A model generated the notes under the pieces. The model did no database searches. It was not told the origin of the DNA and was given only the letters and a program-made list of their open reading frames with translations. Shown in pieces: positions 1-10,264 of a stretch of DNA of 64,000 nt. The stretch comes from Typhlomys cinereus (taxonomy: Eukaryota; Chordata; Mammalia; Rodentia; Platacanthomyidae), in contig JALPQD010000402.1 of the NCBI GenBank assembly GCA_023101885.1, forward strand, positions 823,017-887,016. The letters are read 5' to 3'. Position numbers and translations under genes: made by a program. The first letter of the stretch is position 1. Each line of letters opens with the position of its first letter.

Positions 1-49
1 TACCTGTAGAAGATTGTGAACCCAGTAAGAAGAAAATATGACTGGTCAG

Positions 50-52
50 TTG

Positions 53-119
<67 letters not shown>

Positions 120-123
120 CATC

Positions 124-187
<64 letters not shown>

Positions 188-190
188 GCC
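50..190. repeat. (TATC)n microsatellite
   Basis: Near-perfect TATC tetranucleotide array with one CCATCA interruption near 119-125, grading into CCATCC/TGTC variants up to about 240. The long open frames across it are artefacts of the tetranucleotide period. Confidence 0.97.
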
Positions 191-256
191 TGTCCGCCCA
201 TCCATCCATCTGTCTGTCTGTCCGTCCATCCATCCATCCAGACAAGGAAGAGAAAG

Positions 257-303
<47 letters not shown>
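257..303. repeat. (GA)n microsatellite
   Basis: Uninterrupted GA dinucleotide run following the TATC-derived array. Confidence 0.97.
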
Positions 304-304
<1 letters not shown>

Positions 305-306
<2 letters not shown>

Positions 307-450
307 CATGAAGGTGCACAGGTAGATATCAGAGGACAACTTCATAAGTCAGTTCTTTCCTTGCACTATGTGGACTTCCAGGGATCCAACTCAGGTTGCC
401 AGGTTTTACAAGCAGGTGTCTCACCCACTGAGCTTTCTTGCCTGACCAAT
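305..450 (-). mobile_element. tRNA-headed SINE (B2/B3-like), diverged
   Basis: On the minus strand this carries the rodent SINE head motif (cacccactgagc on the plus strand is the reversed A-box region) and the 'ccaactcaggttgccagg' B-box region. It is old and diverged, so the subfamily is uncertain. Confidence 0.55.
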
Positions 451-459
451 AGCTCCATT

Positions 460-1200
460 TTTAAAAATAGATTGTCTCCAGCATGTTGATTAGCAGATAA
501 ATAATAACAATATTTTACTAGGCTAAGTTCATGGATGGTGACTACATTTTTTTTTTGCATTTTTCCCATATAATTTCCAGAATGTACTGGGAATGCAGTG
601 GAAAAGATAAGGAGGAACCTTCCAGAACAGTCTGGACTCTGCCCCTGTTTGTTTTGAATCAAGATGTTCTACAATGCTTTTGCCCAGAAATTCCTATGAT
701 TTCAGAGTGTAAAATGAGGGGTGGACAGTTTTTCAGATTCTCTGAGGTACTGTGTCAGAGGGCACAGCATATAGATGTGACTCTATCCATATTCTACTGC
801 TTTCCTGACTCTGGACAGACTGGCTCACCATGAATCCTAGATTCCCATTATCTCTTGTTATTTATTGTATGTCAGTGGTATAAATCCATTTATTAATCCC
901 TATATGGATTCCAGTAAGTCATGAGATAACTTCAAATGGTAGTGGACATGAGGAACCAACTCCTTCACCTGACATTTTCTGACTCTACATCTATCATTCA
1001 TAAGTCAGGCGCAGTCACTTACTTAAACTGAGCAATTACTCTTGACTTTGTGACTTTATGGGTGATAGCTCTGTCTGGAATCTTCTTAACTATTATAGAA
1101 CTTAAATTTATTTTGCCATTAAGGCCACAAGCACTGTTTGTTAAATCAAGAATTATTTGCTAAATTCCAAACTAACATTATCTATTACTTTATTTACATT
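460..1200. other. no recognised feature
   Basis: Unique-looking AT-rich sequence. The short open frames here have no recognisable domain or splice context. It probably lies inside or downstream of the KIR-like gene, whose 3' exons I did not find here. Confidence 0.5.
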
Positions 1201-1239
1201 TTTCACATAGCTTCTTTGCAGTAGACCATGTAGACACCA

Positions 1240-1487
1240 TCTTTCTATCTCTCCCTCCCTCCCTCCCTCCTTCCCTCCCTCCTTCCCTCCACCCATCCAT
1301 CCATCCACTCACCCAACATTCATATCTACCCATGTATCCATTCATTCACCCACCCATCCATACACACATCCATTCATCCATCCAACTGTTCATTCATCCA
1401 TCTATCTACATATCATCTATCCATTTATCCATCTACTCACCCATCCATCCATCACTCATGTATCCACCCATTCATCCACCCACTCTC

Positions 1488-1531
<44 letters not shown>

Positions 1532-1533
1532 TC

Positions 1534-1574
<41 letters not shown>

Positions 1575-1616
1575 CCCTTCCATTCATCTAGCCAACTATC
1601 CATCCATCCACCCATC
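1240..1616. repeat. compound (CTCC)n/(ATCC)n/(TATC)n microsatellite
   Basis: Pyrimidine-rich tetranucleotide array with three phases: CTCC/TTCC, then ATCC/ATTC variants, then a pure TATC block around 1490-1575. All open frames here are repeat artefacts. Confidence 0.95.
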
Positions 1617-1712
1617 CACATTGTTTTTTGTGGGATCTGGGCATCCAAATTCAGGTCCTTTTGCTTTCAAGACAGAGATTTTAACCACTGAGTCATCTCA
1701 TCACTCCACAAG
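1617..1712 (-). mobile_element. SINE head fragment, reversed
   Basis: Reads 'gggatctgggcatccaaattcaggtccttttgc...ttaaccactgagtcatctcatcactcca', the reversed first ~90 bp of the tRNA-headed SINE common in this window. Confidence 0.7.
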
Positions 1713-2563
1713 TAGGATTTCTGTGAGAAATTCACTTTTTATTTATCTTTTAGGCCTCCATCCCTTGTCTGGTAGGGGTAGAGTTAGCAACGCATTATTC
1801 CTGGGAAAATAGTCAGATTTATTTTTCTATTCACTCTAAAGAGGCCTCAGCTCCAGAGTATTTAAAATGAAGAATCCCTACCAAGCTGCAGGTTGACTCC
1901 TAAACCTGTTCAGGTGTGAAGAACTTGGGGATCAAAGAGGAATGAAGACAATGTTAAGACCATACATCCATGTGGCAGCTGAGCCAACACAGGAGCACAA
2001 TGCTTGCTTGTCCCTTGGGTTCCACAGCAGAGGAGAGGAACCTTTTGCTTACTGGTTTTGGAGTCTGCTTCTGTGGTCAAAGAAAAACTACTTGTAGAAC
2101 TTACTACATAGGAGAACAGGAGAAGAAGAGAGAGAAAGAGAAATAGATAATGGCCTTCCTCTATGAAAGCTCATTTGAGATTAGTTAGGGGCCAGCACCT
2201 ACTTCTCCCCCTAACGCTGTATCTTGGATCTCTAGATGTCCTACCATAGTCTTTAGGGGGAGATGATTTCCTCTGGAGATTTCAAGGAGCGAAGAGGTGA
2301 CAGGAAATACTGTAGGGAGATCTTCTGTGTAGGTGAGAAGTCAGGAGAAGCCAATGCCATCTCTGATCTTCCTAGACTGACCTTGATCTCATCTCCCGAA
2401 GGCCTGTCCCAACCCCTTTTTCTATGTAGATGACTCAGTGGTGGCCTCCATATAAGATAAGGGGTGTTTGGGAGATGCCCTCCCTCCATTATCGATAAGA
2501 TGCTTCTCAGATATGGATTTAGGATTCAGTTTGAGTCACAAGTGAGATAAGAGACCTTCTCAC
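1713..2563. other. intron/flank 3' of the KIR-like D2 exon; no exon recognised
   Basis: I looked on the minus strand for a KIR stem, transmembrane or ITIM-tail exon downstream of D2 and found none. The 78-codon open frame at 2253-2489 resembles no Ig-receptor exon. The 3' exons must lie beyond position 1 or be lost. Confidence 0.45.
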
Positions 2564-2854
2564 CTGTGACAGGGAAGTGCAAAGGGTCACTTGGGGCTGA
2601 CCACTCATGGGGAGAATCATTGAAAGAGCCATAGCATTTATAGATCCCTGCCTGGATCCCACCATCCAGAGGGAAGTTGGCCTGGAATGTACTACTGCTG
2701 CTCTGCACTGCAGGGAGTCCACGTTCCTGAGGCATTGAATCTCTAGAGAGGTGGAACATGCCAAATGGGGTGCCAGAGCTGCAGGACAAAGTTACATTCT
2801 CTCCTGCCATCATTGCAGAGCTCAGCTGGGAGAGAGAAGGTTTCTTTTGTAGAC
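2564..2854 (-). CDS. KIR-like D2 Ig exon, intact
   Basis: 291 bp, phase 1 at both ends, open throughout. It reads LQKKPSLS, GENVTLSCSSG, MFHLSRD and GIYKCYGSFNDSPHEW followed by SAPSDPLHF, matching KIR D2 (KPSLSAQPG, AGENVTLSCSS, MYHLSREG, YRCFGSF.DSPYEWS). Both Ig cysteines and the WSxPSDPL motif are present. Confidence 0.85.
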
Positions 2855-3150
2855 CTGGAAGGAAAAGAGGCAGAGGGGCATTGTCTTATCACTGGTTCTT
2901 CTTTCCTGAGTATAATCCCTACCTCTGCTCCTGCAGGCTACCCTTCTATTTATTTTTATATTTCTAATGCATAGCTGGGGTTTCTGATTTCATAGCATTT
3001 GTAAGTGTCAGTTATACCAAGGCATCAGGACCTGAAGGGAACTAGCATGAGATAGCCCCAGATCAACCATAAAATGAAGAATCTCTGGGTAGATTTCTAG
3101 TAGAGGTAACTCTGACCTGTCTAAGGACTCTGAATGCTAGAGCAAAATGA

Positions 3151-3174
3151 TTTCTCTCTCTCTCTCTCTCTCTC
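3151..3174. repeat. (TC)n
   Basis: Short TC dinucleotide run inside the KIR-like D1-D2 intron. Confidence 0.9.
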
Positions 3175-3354
3175 CCCCCTTATGACCAACGGTGTGTGCT
3201 TGTGAACTTATACATTGTCAGTGAGACATGTGCCACAGTTGCTTCTCTACACATACACATCACACCCATTCTTGTGACCTCCTAGAACTCTTGCATTCTT
3301 GAATATCTGATCTGCATCACAAGGAAGACAAGGAGCAGGTGTGGACACTCTCAC

Positions 3355-3661
3355 CTGTGATCTTGATGTCCAGGGGGTCACTGGGGTCTGAACACTTATA
3401 TGGGCTTTGTGTGGGAGAACCATAGCATCTGTAGGTTCCAGCAAAGACAGGTGTCAGGATCTATAGACAAAGTGGCCTGGGAGCGCCCATGATGATGTTC
3501 CCCAACAAGATGTGAAATGTTCTTAGTTCCCCCCAGTTTTCTGTGCAGAATCACAAGGAAGGTCTCAAACATGATCTCTGAATGACACTGCAGGGTCACC
3601 TTCCCTCCTGACTTCACCAGAGGAGATGAGTTGGCCGAGAGGGAGGGCTTTCTGTAGATTC
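3355..3661 (-). pseudogene. KIR-like D1 Ig exon with frameshift
   Basis: Starts IYRKPSLSANSSPLVKSG and contains [18 protein letters not shown], close to KIR D1 (KPSLLAHPG.LVKS, LIGEHHDGVSKA). After SIDP the Ig sequence continues only in another frame ([17 protein letters not shown], then [13 protein letters not shown]). The 307 bp length is two short of a multiple of three, consistent with a 2 bp deletion near 3457. Splice sites are intact (CTTTAG acceptor, TCACAG|GTGAG donor). Confidence 0.8.
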
Positions 3662-4899
3662 CTAAAGAGAAGAGTTTTAAATATTGTAGTTGCCTTGTCT
3701 CTTTCCCCTTCTTGAGACCTGGGAAGGCTGAGATTCCCCAGACCAACCTGTTCTTCCTCTCAGTGTCTGCACCTCCTTTTCTGTCTATCTAACTCCATAC
3801 ACACAGCTCTCCATTTCTCTCTGTCCTTTTCTTATTCTTCTATCTCTAGCAGCATGATGATCCTTTCCTACTGGCTCATCCTGAGCAGGCATCTGTTGTA
3901 ACTGTTTGCTACTGATACCTCTTTCCCTCTCTAACATAGGGACACAACAGCCCACACTTGACTCTTTTGCAGGCTCATTTCATGCTATTTTGAGGAAGCT
4001 GAATCCCTGGCAAGTTAAGAGAATTAGTCATAACGCAAATGACAAAAGGCTCTCTGATGTCCACCCTTTGAGATTCAGGAGGAAATCTCCTACTGTTTTG
4101 GCCTTCTCCATGGTCTAAATATGCACAAGATGGTCCTGAGACTGGATCAGAATAATGCCTCCTCTGTACTTGGTGGTTGCTAGACATTACTTCTCTACAG
4201 AATTACCCTGAGACAGGATCAGGAGCAAGACCTCCTCTCAGCCTGGTGGTGGTGCTAGAGCCCGAACCTCATGGATCTCTGGGCATCATTTCCCCTCCTT
4301 GTTTGCATTTGGTCTTCAATATGAATTCCTGAATTTTTATCCAAACGTAATGCTTAAAAATAACTTAGGTATTCTGGACATCACTAGAATAAATCAGGTG
4401 CCTGCAGGACTGTGTTCCTCTTAAAGGCCCTAGAGGACATTCCATTTCTTTTTGTCTTTCAGCAGGTGACTGGGGTCTGACTGTCCATAAGGGTGGGGCA
4501 CTCCTTTGCTCTTGAACACTTTCTGCTTCTTCTGAGACAGCAATAGGATGACTCCCTCATACTGCTATGCTCTGTCCCTCACTCTCTCTTCATTTTCTTA
4601 GCTGGTTCTACATTATCCCACATAGATAATCCAGACAGTCACCCCATCTCAAGGTCATTTAGTAAGGACCCAAATTCCATTTCTAGCTCCATTTTCCCCT
4701 TGATATACAATAGGCTCCCAGAACTACAATGTAGATGTTTTCCAGGGATCATTGTTCTATCTACCAAGTGCTCAGTTTTCTGTGTTACAGTATCCTCTTT
4801 ATCTGAATTACATGGACATATTGTTGGAACCCTGACTGACTTTCCTTCCAGAAAACTCTGGGATGGGAAGTTGATAAAAATGAGCATGAGCTCTCTGAC

Positions 4900-5173
4900 C
4901 TGAAATTATGATCATCAGAGGGTCACTATGTGTTGTCAGAACATCAGGAAAGTCACGATAATAACATCTGTAGGTTCCTCCATGTGCCTGGGTCACAGGT
5001 CCCAGGGTGAAGTTCTTTGATATCCTGTTCTGGAGCTCAGGAACATTATCCCCATTTTCCTTGTATAACCGGAATGTGTTAGAGTCATCTTGAGAATCAT
5101 AAAGAAGGGTTACATGTTTTCTTATAGGAATTACATGGCTTGGCCAGGCAGACAGGAGGGACTTGTGAAAACT
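4900..5173 (-). pseudogene. KIR-like D0 Ig exon, damaged
   Basis: The Ig frame is open across most of the exon. It reads SLLSAWPSHVIP near the start, LYKENGDN in the middle and GPVTQAHGGTYRCYY near the end, matching KIR D0 (SAWPSAVVP, LYKED, GPVT..AG.Y.C). The 274 bp length is not a multiple of three, and the phase expected from exon 2 enters the wrong frame and meets a stop. The first Ig cysteine (KIR TLRC) is replaced by Tyr (TLLY). The acceptor is TTCTACAG and the donor TTTCAG|GTCAGAG. It could be a skipped pseudoexon. Confidence 0.75.
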
Positions 5174-6500
5174 CTGTAGAAGGAGACACAGAAAAAAAAG
5201 TGAGACTTCCCTCCATCCCTGTGCTCAGAGACTCCTTCTTTATGTTCTGTTTCTAAAACTTTTAAATGAGGGGTGCCAAAGGCTACAAGATCCCCCACCC
5301 ACTACATACCATTTACCACATGGCATCACTCACTAAGATACGTTGTTTGAGAATTTTAAGGCATTAACAACAAATGGACTTTTATTAGATTCTGTCTGGC
5401 AAAATTCGTGTTCTAAAACAGGCCACTAGCTGGAGGAGAAGGCGGGATGCATGTGACTGAAAGGACAGGTGGGGAGTGACTTCACCAAGAGGGTGGAAGG
5501 GCTTGGACTGCACACAGGCAAGAACTCAACTGAACACCCCAGAGCATGGGGGAGAGGCAGGAACAGTCACCAAGATCACAGAAGTGAGAAGAGCTGCAGC
5601 AGAGCAGGAAGAAGAGTGTGTCTTGGACCATGATGCCCCTTTTCTAGGGCAGGGCAGGGATGTGCACACAGGTCTAGAAACCTAATGTTTCCACAGTAAG
5701 TGAGGGAAGTTAGTGGCAGACATAAAGCTGCCTGGCATTGTGAGACCCTCTGCAAGGAAGTGTCCATGGAAAGCTACTAGAAGCTATTGTAGGATGCCTT
5801 CTGAGGGTTATTTGGGGCCGAAATGGGCCAATGCATAAATCCTGGACGTTGTCATGCATCCACCCAGTGAAGGTGTCCCATGAAAAGAAAGGCACAATGG
5901 CTGGACACAGCAGGAAACATTATACACACTCCCAGCAACAGGAATCGTCAGCCAGTGTGAACATCTTACAACCCTCCCCAGTCGAGACCATCATAGAACT
6001 CATACAGAAACCACACCTCATGGCAGAGTCCAGCCAGTGACTTCACTGAATAAGGAAGCACCACCAGCAATGCTATTCAATCTGAGAACACAGATGGAGT
6101 GCCAGGTAGATGTACTTGACAGTTGAACTTGACAATCAAAAAGTGAGCCTTGAGTTGAAGAATGATTTAGCTAAGGTGAACCCTGAGCAATTTTGTGCAT
6201 ATTATCCAATTGTTGTGGGATGACCCAGCTCATAGTGGATGGGACCATTCCTTAGGCAAGTGGATCAGATGGGGAGAGCTGGGCCAGTACTTCAGCAGAT
6301 TTTTGGACTGGCAAACTAGGAAGCATGCTCTTCTCCAAGTAACCAGTGACGGTATAGTATCTCCATGCTGATGAACTGAAACCAAGAAGCATCAGCTGGA
6401 ATTAACTAGAGCTGACAGACAACATCTGCTTGCTCAGGGCTTCAGGCGGTTTGTCCATCTATAATCCCAGGTTAGGCTAAACAGTAAAGACCTATTACCA
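5174..6500. other. KIR-like intron 2, no recognised feature
   Basis: No repeat family or exon recognised. A minus-strand stretch near 5800 weakly resembles a WSAPSNP Ig motif but has no cysteines or splice context. Confidence 0.45.
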
Positions 6501-6504
6501 GCTA

Positions 6505-6797
6505 AAAGCTCTGGTACATGGCAGGGGTTTAGACACTGCCTCATGTGCAGAAGTTCCTGAGTTTGGATCCCAGGTCCCACGTAAAAAGGTCATGCAGAAA
6601 AGGCAGCTTCCTGCACTTCCGACCCTGGTGGGCAGAGCCTGGGAAATCCCAGAGCAAAGTAAAAAAGAGGTAGAAGCAATCCAGGATGATTTCCGAAGTC
6701 ACCCTTGGTCCTCCACAGGGACACATGTGCCCTCTGACACACACACACACACACACACATACACTAAATGAATGTATAAATAAATAAAGTTTTTAAA
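6505..6797 (+). mobile_element. B2-superfamily SINE (type 1 body)
   Basis: Reads 'ttcctgagtttggatcccaggtcccac' (B-box region), the body motif 'gcagagcctgggaaatcccagagcaaag', 'caatccaggatga', 'cctccacagggacacatgtgccctctgacac', an (AC)n stretch and a TAAATAAATAAAG tail. This is the commonest SINE in the window. Confidence 0.85.
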
Positions 6798-6905
6798 AAA
6801 TGCCAGGCAGATATGGAAGTAGCCTGTATTTCTGGCCCTTGAAGGAGAAGCCTGGGAAACCCTAGAACAAAGCATGTGCCCACATATACATGTACACATG
6901 CTACA
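6798..6905 (+). mobile_element. headless type 1 SINE body, tandem to the previous copy
   Basis: Begins 'atgccaggcagatatggaagtagcctg' and contains 'aagcctgggaaaccctagaacaaagc', the same body as the preceding copy but without the tRNA head. Confidence 0.7.
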
Positions 6906-6910
6906 CCCCA

Positions 6911-6985
6911 AAGCATGCAAAAGAAGAAGAAAGAGGAAGAGGAGGAAGAAAAAAGAAGAAGGAAAGGAGAAGGAGGAGGAGATAA
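6911..6985. repeat. AAG/AGG-rich simple repeat
   Basis: Purine-only run of AGA, AGG and AAG units. The matching open frame is low-complexity. Confidence 0.9.
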
Positions 6986-7354
6986 TGAGATGCTCAAAAA
7001 AGTCATTCAGAATAAGAATGAAATCAGGGAACTATAAGACAATGCAGAAAGAAAATTCATGAAATTAGGGGATAATTTATAAATAACATGAGAATTTTGA
7101 CAAAGTGATTCAACCCAAAAAATCCTACAGATAAAGAAAGTGAATTAAGAGACACGAACAGAAAGCTGTGGAAGTAGATTTGGTGACATAGGAGAATTGG
7201 TGAACTTAGGGCAGGTGTTATGCAATCAGTGTTGTGAGTAGAGAAACAGAATGAGTGGAAAGGAAAATTATAGGATAGATGAGGCCATCTATATCTGTAG
7301 TTTCTGTCATTGCAACTCAGGAGGGGGTGGAGGAAAGATTTAGAAAACACTTTT

Positions 7355-7475
7355 AGAAGGGCGAGGAGATTGTTCATTGGGTAAATGTGCTTGCCTCACA
7401 AGCATGAGGGTCTGAGTTCTGCTCTCCAGCACTCATGTAAAGTGGCCAGTGTTCTAGCAATGTCCAGATACATGT
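7355..7475 (+). mobile_element. SINE head (B2/B3-like)
   Basis: Contains 'gggcgaggagattgttcattgggtaaatgtgcttgcctcacaagcatgagggtctgagttctgctctcc', a diverged tRNA-derived head with A and B boxes. Confidence 0.65.
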
Positions 7476-7684
7476 GATGAGCAGTAAGCCAGGTGGGACT
7501 GAGTGAGCCATATATGCAAGAAAGACATGGGAGGAGAAGAGAAAGGTATAGGGAAGAAGAAAATTTGAAGTAGGAAAAATCGAGGATTGGGACTATGCAA
7601 TAAGGGGTTAAATGGTATGAATACATGTGTACAGACTTAAAAGAACATAGACTAAAAAGATCCAATATCACTGTCATTTTTTTC

Positions 7685-8035
7685 CCCTGTGAGATAGAAC
7701 TCAGACCCAGGCAGAAAGGGAGATTCATTTGGTTTATGGTCCCAGAGGGACGTAACCCATTATGGCACTAATCACACAGCAGAAGGCATGACTGGAAGGA
7801 GTAGAAGGACCCGTTCAGATTGTCAGAGTCACCAAGAAGACAGGGAGAAAATAAAACAGGCTAGAAGAAGCTTGGCCAGGTACCAAACCTCAAAACTTCC
7901 TGCTGTGATGTGCCTTTCTCTGCAAGGCTTTTCCTCCTCAAAGTTGTGACAACCTTCTCAGACATCAACACCAGTGAAGGATTCAAAAACTTGAGTCTGT
8001 GGGGGACAATTCACCTTCAAACCGTGACCACCAGG
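7685..8035 (-). mobile_element. MaLR-like LTR
   Basis: Matches, with substitutions, the family also seen at 19250, 21888, 42725, 48875, 53825, 55340 and 58950 (shared: 'gggagattcatttggtttatggt', 'aacttcctgctgtgatgtgcctttctctgcaa', 'gtgggggacaattcaccttcaaaccgtgac'). Read on the minus strand, family members carry AATAAATCTCCCTTTCTC-type polyadenylation regions near one end. Confidence 0.6.
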
Positions 8036-8343
8036 CATGGTTGCATGAACCAATCACTTCAGTAAAGATAGTAGGATTGTTAGGGCCTGGTGTCAAGTCA
8101 GCCTAGTCAATAAAACGGGAGCTCCACATTCAGTGAGGGACCCTGTCTCAGGGTGGAGAGTAATAGATTAGGACACTCAATGTCCTCCTCTGGCCTCTAT
8201 AAACACACACAGGGGCATGTGCACTTGGATACACAAGTATATAACACATATAATGGAAAAGACAACTTATTTAGAGAAATAATTACAGAACCCTTTAGAA
8301 CCTTAAGAAAGATAAAGCACAAAAGGTCAAAGGACATAAATAA

Positions 8344-8625
8344 GGGCTGAAAAGACGGCTCACGTGTTAAGCTTCTGCCTTGAAAGCATAAGGAACTGAG
8401 TTCAAATCCTAATCCCACATAAAAACGCTGAGCAAAAATGGTAGCAGCTTGTACTTCTGGCTCTGAAAGGTGGAGCCTGGGAAACCCCAGAGCAAAGCAA
8501 AAAGAATGTAGAGTGATCCAGGATGATTCCTAAAGTCACCATTGGGACTCCAACAGGTACACATTATGACCTCTGATACACACAGACACACAGACACACA
8601 TGCAAAAAAGAAAAAAAGGACAAAT
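8344..8625 (+). mobile_element. B2-superfamily SINE (type 1 body)
   Basis: Head 'gggctgaaaagacggctcacgtgttaagc', body 'ggtggagcctgggaaaccccagagcaaagc' and 'gatccaggatgattcc', and a CACAGACACAC tail before an A-rich end. Confidence 0.85.
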
Positions 8626-8898
8626 AAAATTCAGTCCAAATAACAAAACACGATGCATTTAATCTTCATGAGTGAATTCTTAATGCTCCAAGTACAAAGT
8701 GCAAATAACATAAAGAGAGTTCAATACAGCTTACAGCAGACTCCTGAACACAACTTTAACAAGAGAGTAAGGTGATCAGTTCACACGCTGAAGGGGTGAG
8801 CTCCAGCAATGTTGTCTTTCGGAAATGAAGGAGATCAAGACTTTCTTAGACAAGCATTATCAGATACTGTTTGTCACCACCAGACCTACAGGAAATGA

Positions 8899-8899
<1 letters not shown>

Positions 8900-8934
<35 letters not shown>
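8900..8934. repeat. (GA)n microsatellite
   Basis: GA dinucleotide run. Confidence 0.95.
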
Positions 8935-8937
<3 letters not shown>

Positions 8938-9019
8938 ATCTCTATGTACAAACTAATGTTGATAAGGAAGAAAAGAAATACGCTTTTCTCAGTGATACAT
9001 CCATTGATCTGTGATACTT

Positions 9020-9660
9020 GCTGCAACATGAATCATGTCAGGCATATGTCATCAAAGGGAAACGAGATGAAATTCAGTAGGTCACACAGATGGAAAGACT
9101 TGAAAATAGGAGGGAGTCTGGCAGGGAATATGAAAGGTTGTTAGAGGAAAATGAGAGTAAGTGGGATTGGGGATTATGAGATAAAAATCCTAAATTCATC
9201 ATATTCATGTATGTATCCCCAAGAAATAAAATACATATTTAATAAATAACAAAAAGTGACTGGGGAAAGGAAGAACAAGTAGCAATTCTACTCACTAATG
9301 TAATCCAAAACTACAATGTTGTATGAGAAAATTATATCCGTAGCTGGAGGCTGGAAGGACAAAAGTAAGAACCCTAATAATTTTTAATGATATATAATGA
9401 AAAGCCTTAAGTTGTAATATTAAAAAATTCCCCAAAACGTGTAAGTGGGTGGGAGAAAGTGGAGCAAAGGGGAAAAGTTTGTTGTATTTTTCTCCAGTCG
9501 TGAGCAGAGTGTCTGGGAGGGTCTTCAGTAGAACTAACAGCTAAGTTCCACGGCTCCTTCTTTCCAAAGACTCCTCATGATTGGACTATGGGCCCAAATC
9601 CTGTGCCCTGGCCTCCAGTTAGAATGAACCCCATCTATGTGGGATGCATGGTGACATGAT
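9020..9660. other. no recognised feature (KIR-like intron 2)
   Basis: AT-rich sequence with no identifiable exon or repeat boundary. Confidence 0.4.
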
Positions 9661-9676
9661 TTGGGGATAGACTCAC

Positions 9677-9712
9677 CTGCTTGTGCCAAGATCTTCTGCA
9701 CTAGGAAGAAAT
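9677..9712 (-). CDS. KIR-like signal-peptide exon 2 (36 bp)
   Basis: Acceptor TTACAG and donor GCAG|GTGAGT enclose exactly 36 bp, the characteristic mini-exon size of leukocyte receptor complex genes. Joined to exon 1 in phase 1 it encodes DFFLVQKILAQA, comparable to the FFLLQG segment of KIR signal peptides. Confidence 0.8.
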
Positions 9713-9945
9713 CTGTAACTGAAAGACTCTTGACAGGCCATCCTCATCCTCCCAATGTCATCCGCTCCTGCCCCAAGCAGGCTATGTACCTAGGTGGTCA
9801 TACCCTGGGGGGTCAAGAACAGCTCAGGCAACATTATGCATCTGCTCTGAGGGATTTTCATGTGCTGCTTTGGATGGACCCAGCTTCCCAGGTCACTGTT
9901 TCTACCTTGGAGTATTCTGTAGCCTTAATTCCCAGTAGGACTCAC

Positions 9946-9979
9946 CAGGACACACCAGACTGAGCATGGTGAACAGCAT
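9946..9979 (-). CDS. KIR-like signal-peptide exon 1
   Basis: Reads MLFTMLSLVCP with a phase-1 donor (CCTG|GTGAGT). The 34 bp coding length equals that of NCR1 exon 1 in this window. The start codon is the ATG at 9979-9977. A second in-frame ATG at 9967 is also possible. Confidence 0.8.
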
Positions 9980-10264
9980 GGTGCTGCTTCTGCTGACAGG
10001 AGACAGTGCCTGGGCAAAAGCACATAGGATGTCTGAGGGCTCAGATGGTCTGCTTGACTGCAGCACAGAAATTTGACTGACAGAGACTTTTTTTTTTTTT
10101 TTTAAACCATTATTGTAGCTTAGTAAGGAGATGGCTTCCTGGAAATTGCTCAGACTATACATACCTTTTCCATCACTGCATTTGCCAGGACACTAATCAG
10201 ATTGTGTCTTGGACCAAGTCCTTTTTATTCAAAATGATGAATTTGAGCAATTGCATTAAACGTC

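Larger units (their letters stand above)
2564..9979 (-). pseudogene. KIR3D-like killer-cell Ig-like receptor, 5' two-thirds, probably a pseudogene
   Basis: Five exons in KIR order on the minus strand: signal exon 1 (9979-9946), signal exon 2 (9712-9677), D0 (5173-4900), D1 (3661-3355) and D2 (2854-2564). All have consensus AG acceptors and GT donors. KIR family members bind MHC class I on NK cells, and their Ig exons are normally multiples of three in phase 1. D2 (291 bp) obeys this. D0 (274 bp) and D1 (307 bp) do not, and the two lengths do not compensate, so a normal transcript would be out of frame. D0 has also lost its first Ig cysteine. Skipping D0, as in KIR2D genes, would still leave the D1 shift. 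Stem, TM and cytoplasmic exons are not in the window, so inhibitory or activating type cannot be told. Introns hold SINEs and MaLR-like LTRs. A sequencing error in D1 is the main alternative to pseudogenisation. Confidence 0.78.

Noticed and set aside
50..190. microsatellite-encoded Ile/Tyr/Leu/Ser proteins
   Set aside because: Repeat artefact of the TATC period.
4440..4520. possible KIR D1 duplicate ('ggtgactggggtctgac')
   Set aside because: Only about 20 bp resemble the end of a KIR Ig exon, in a broken frame.
5710..5895. possible extra Ig exon in KIR-like intron 2
   Set aside because: A weak WSAPSNP-like match only; no cysteines, no splice sites and no upstream Ig sequence.
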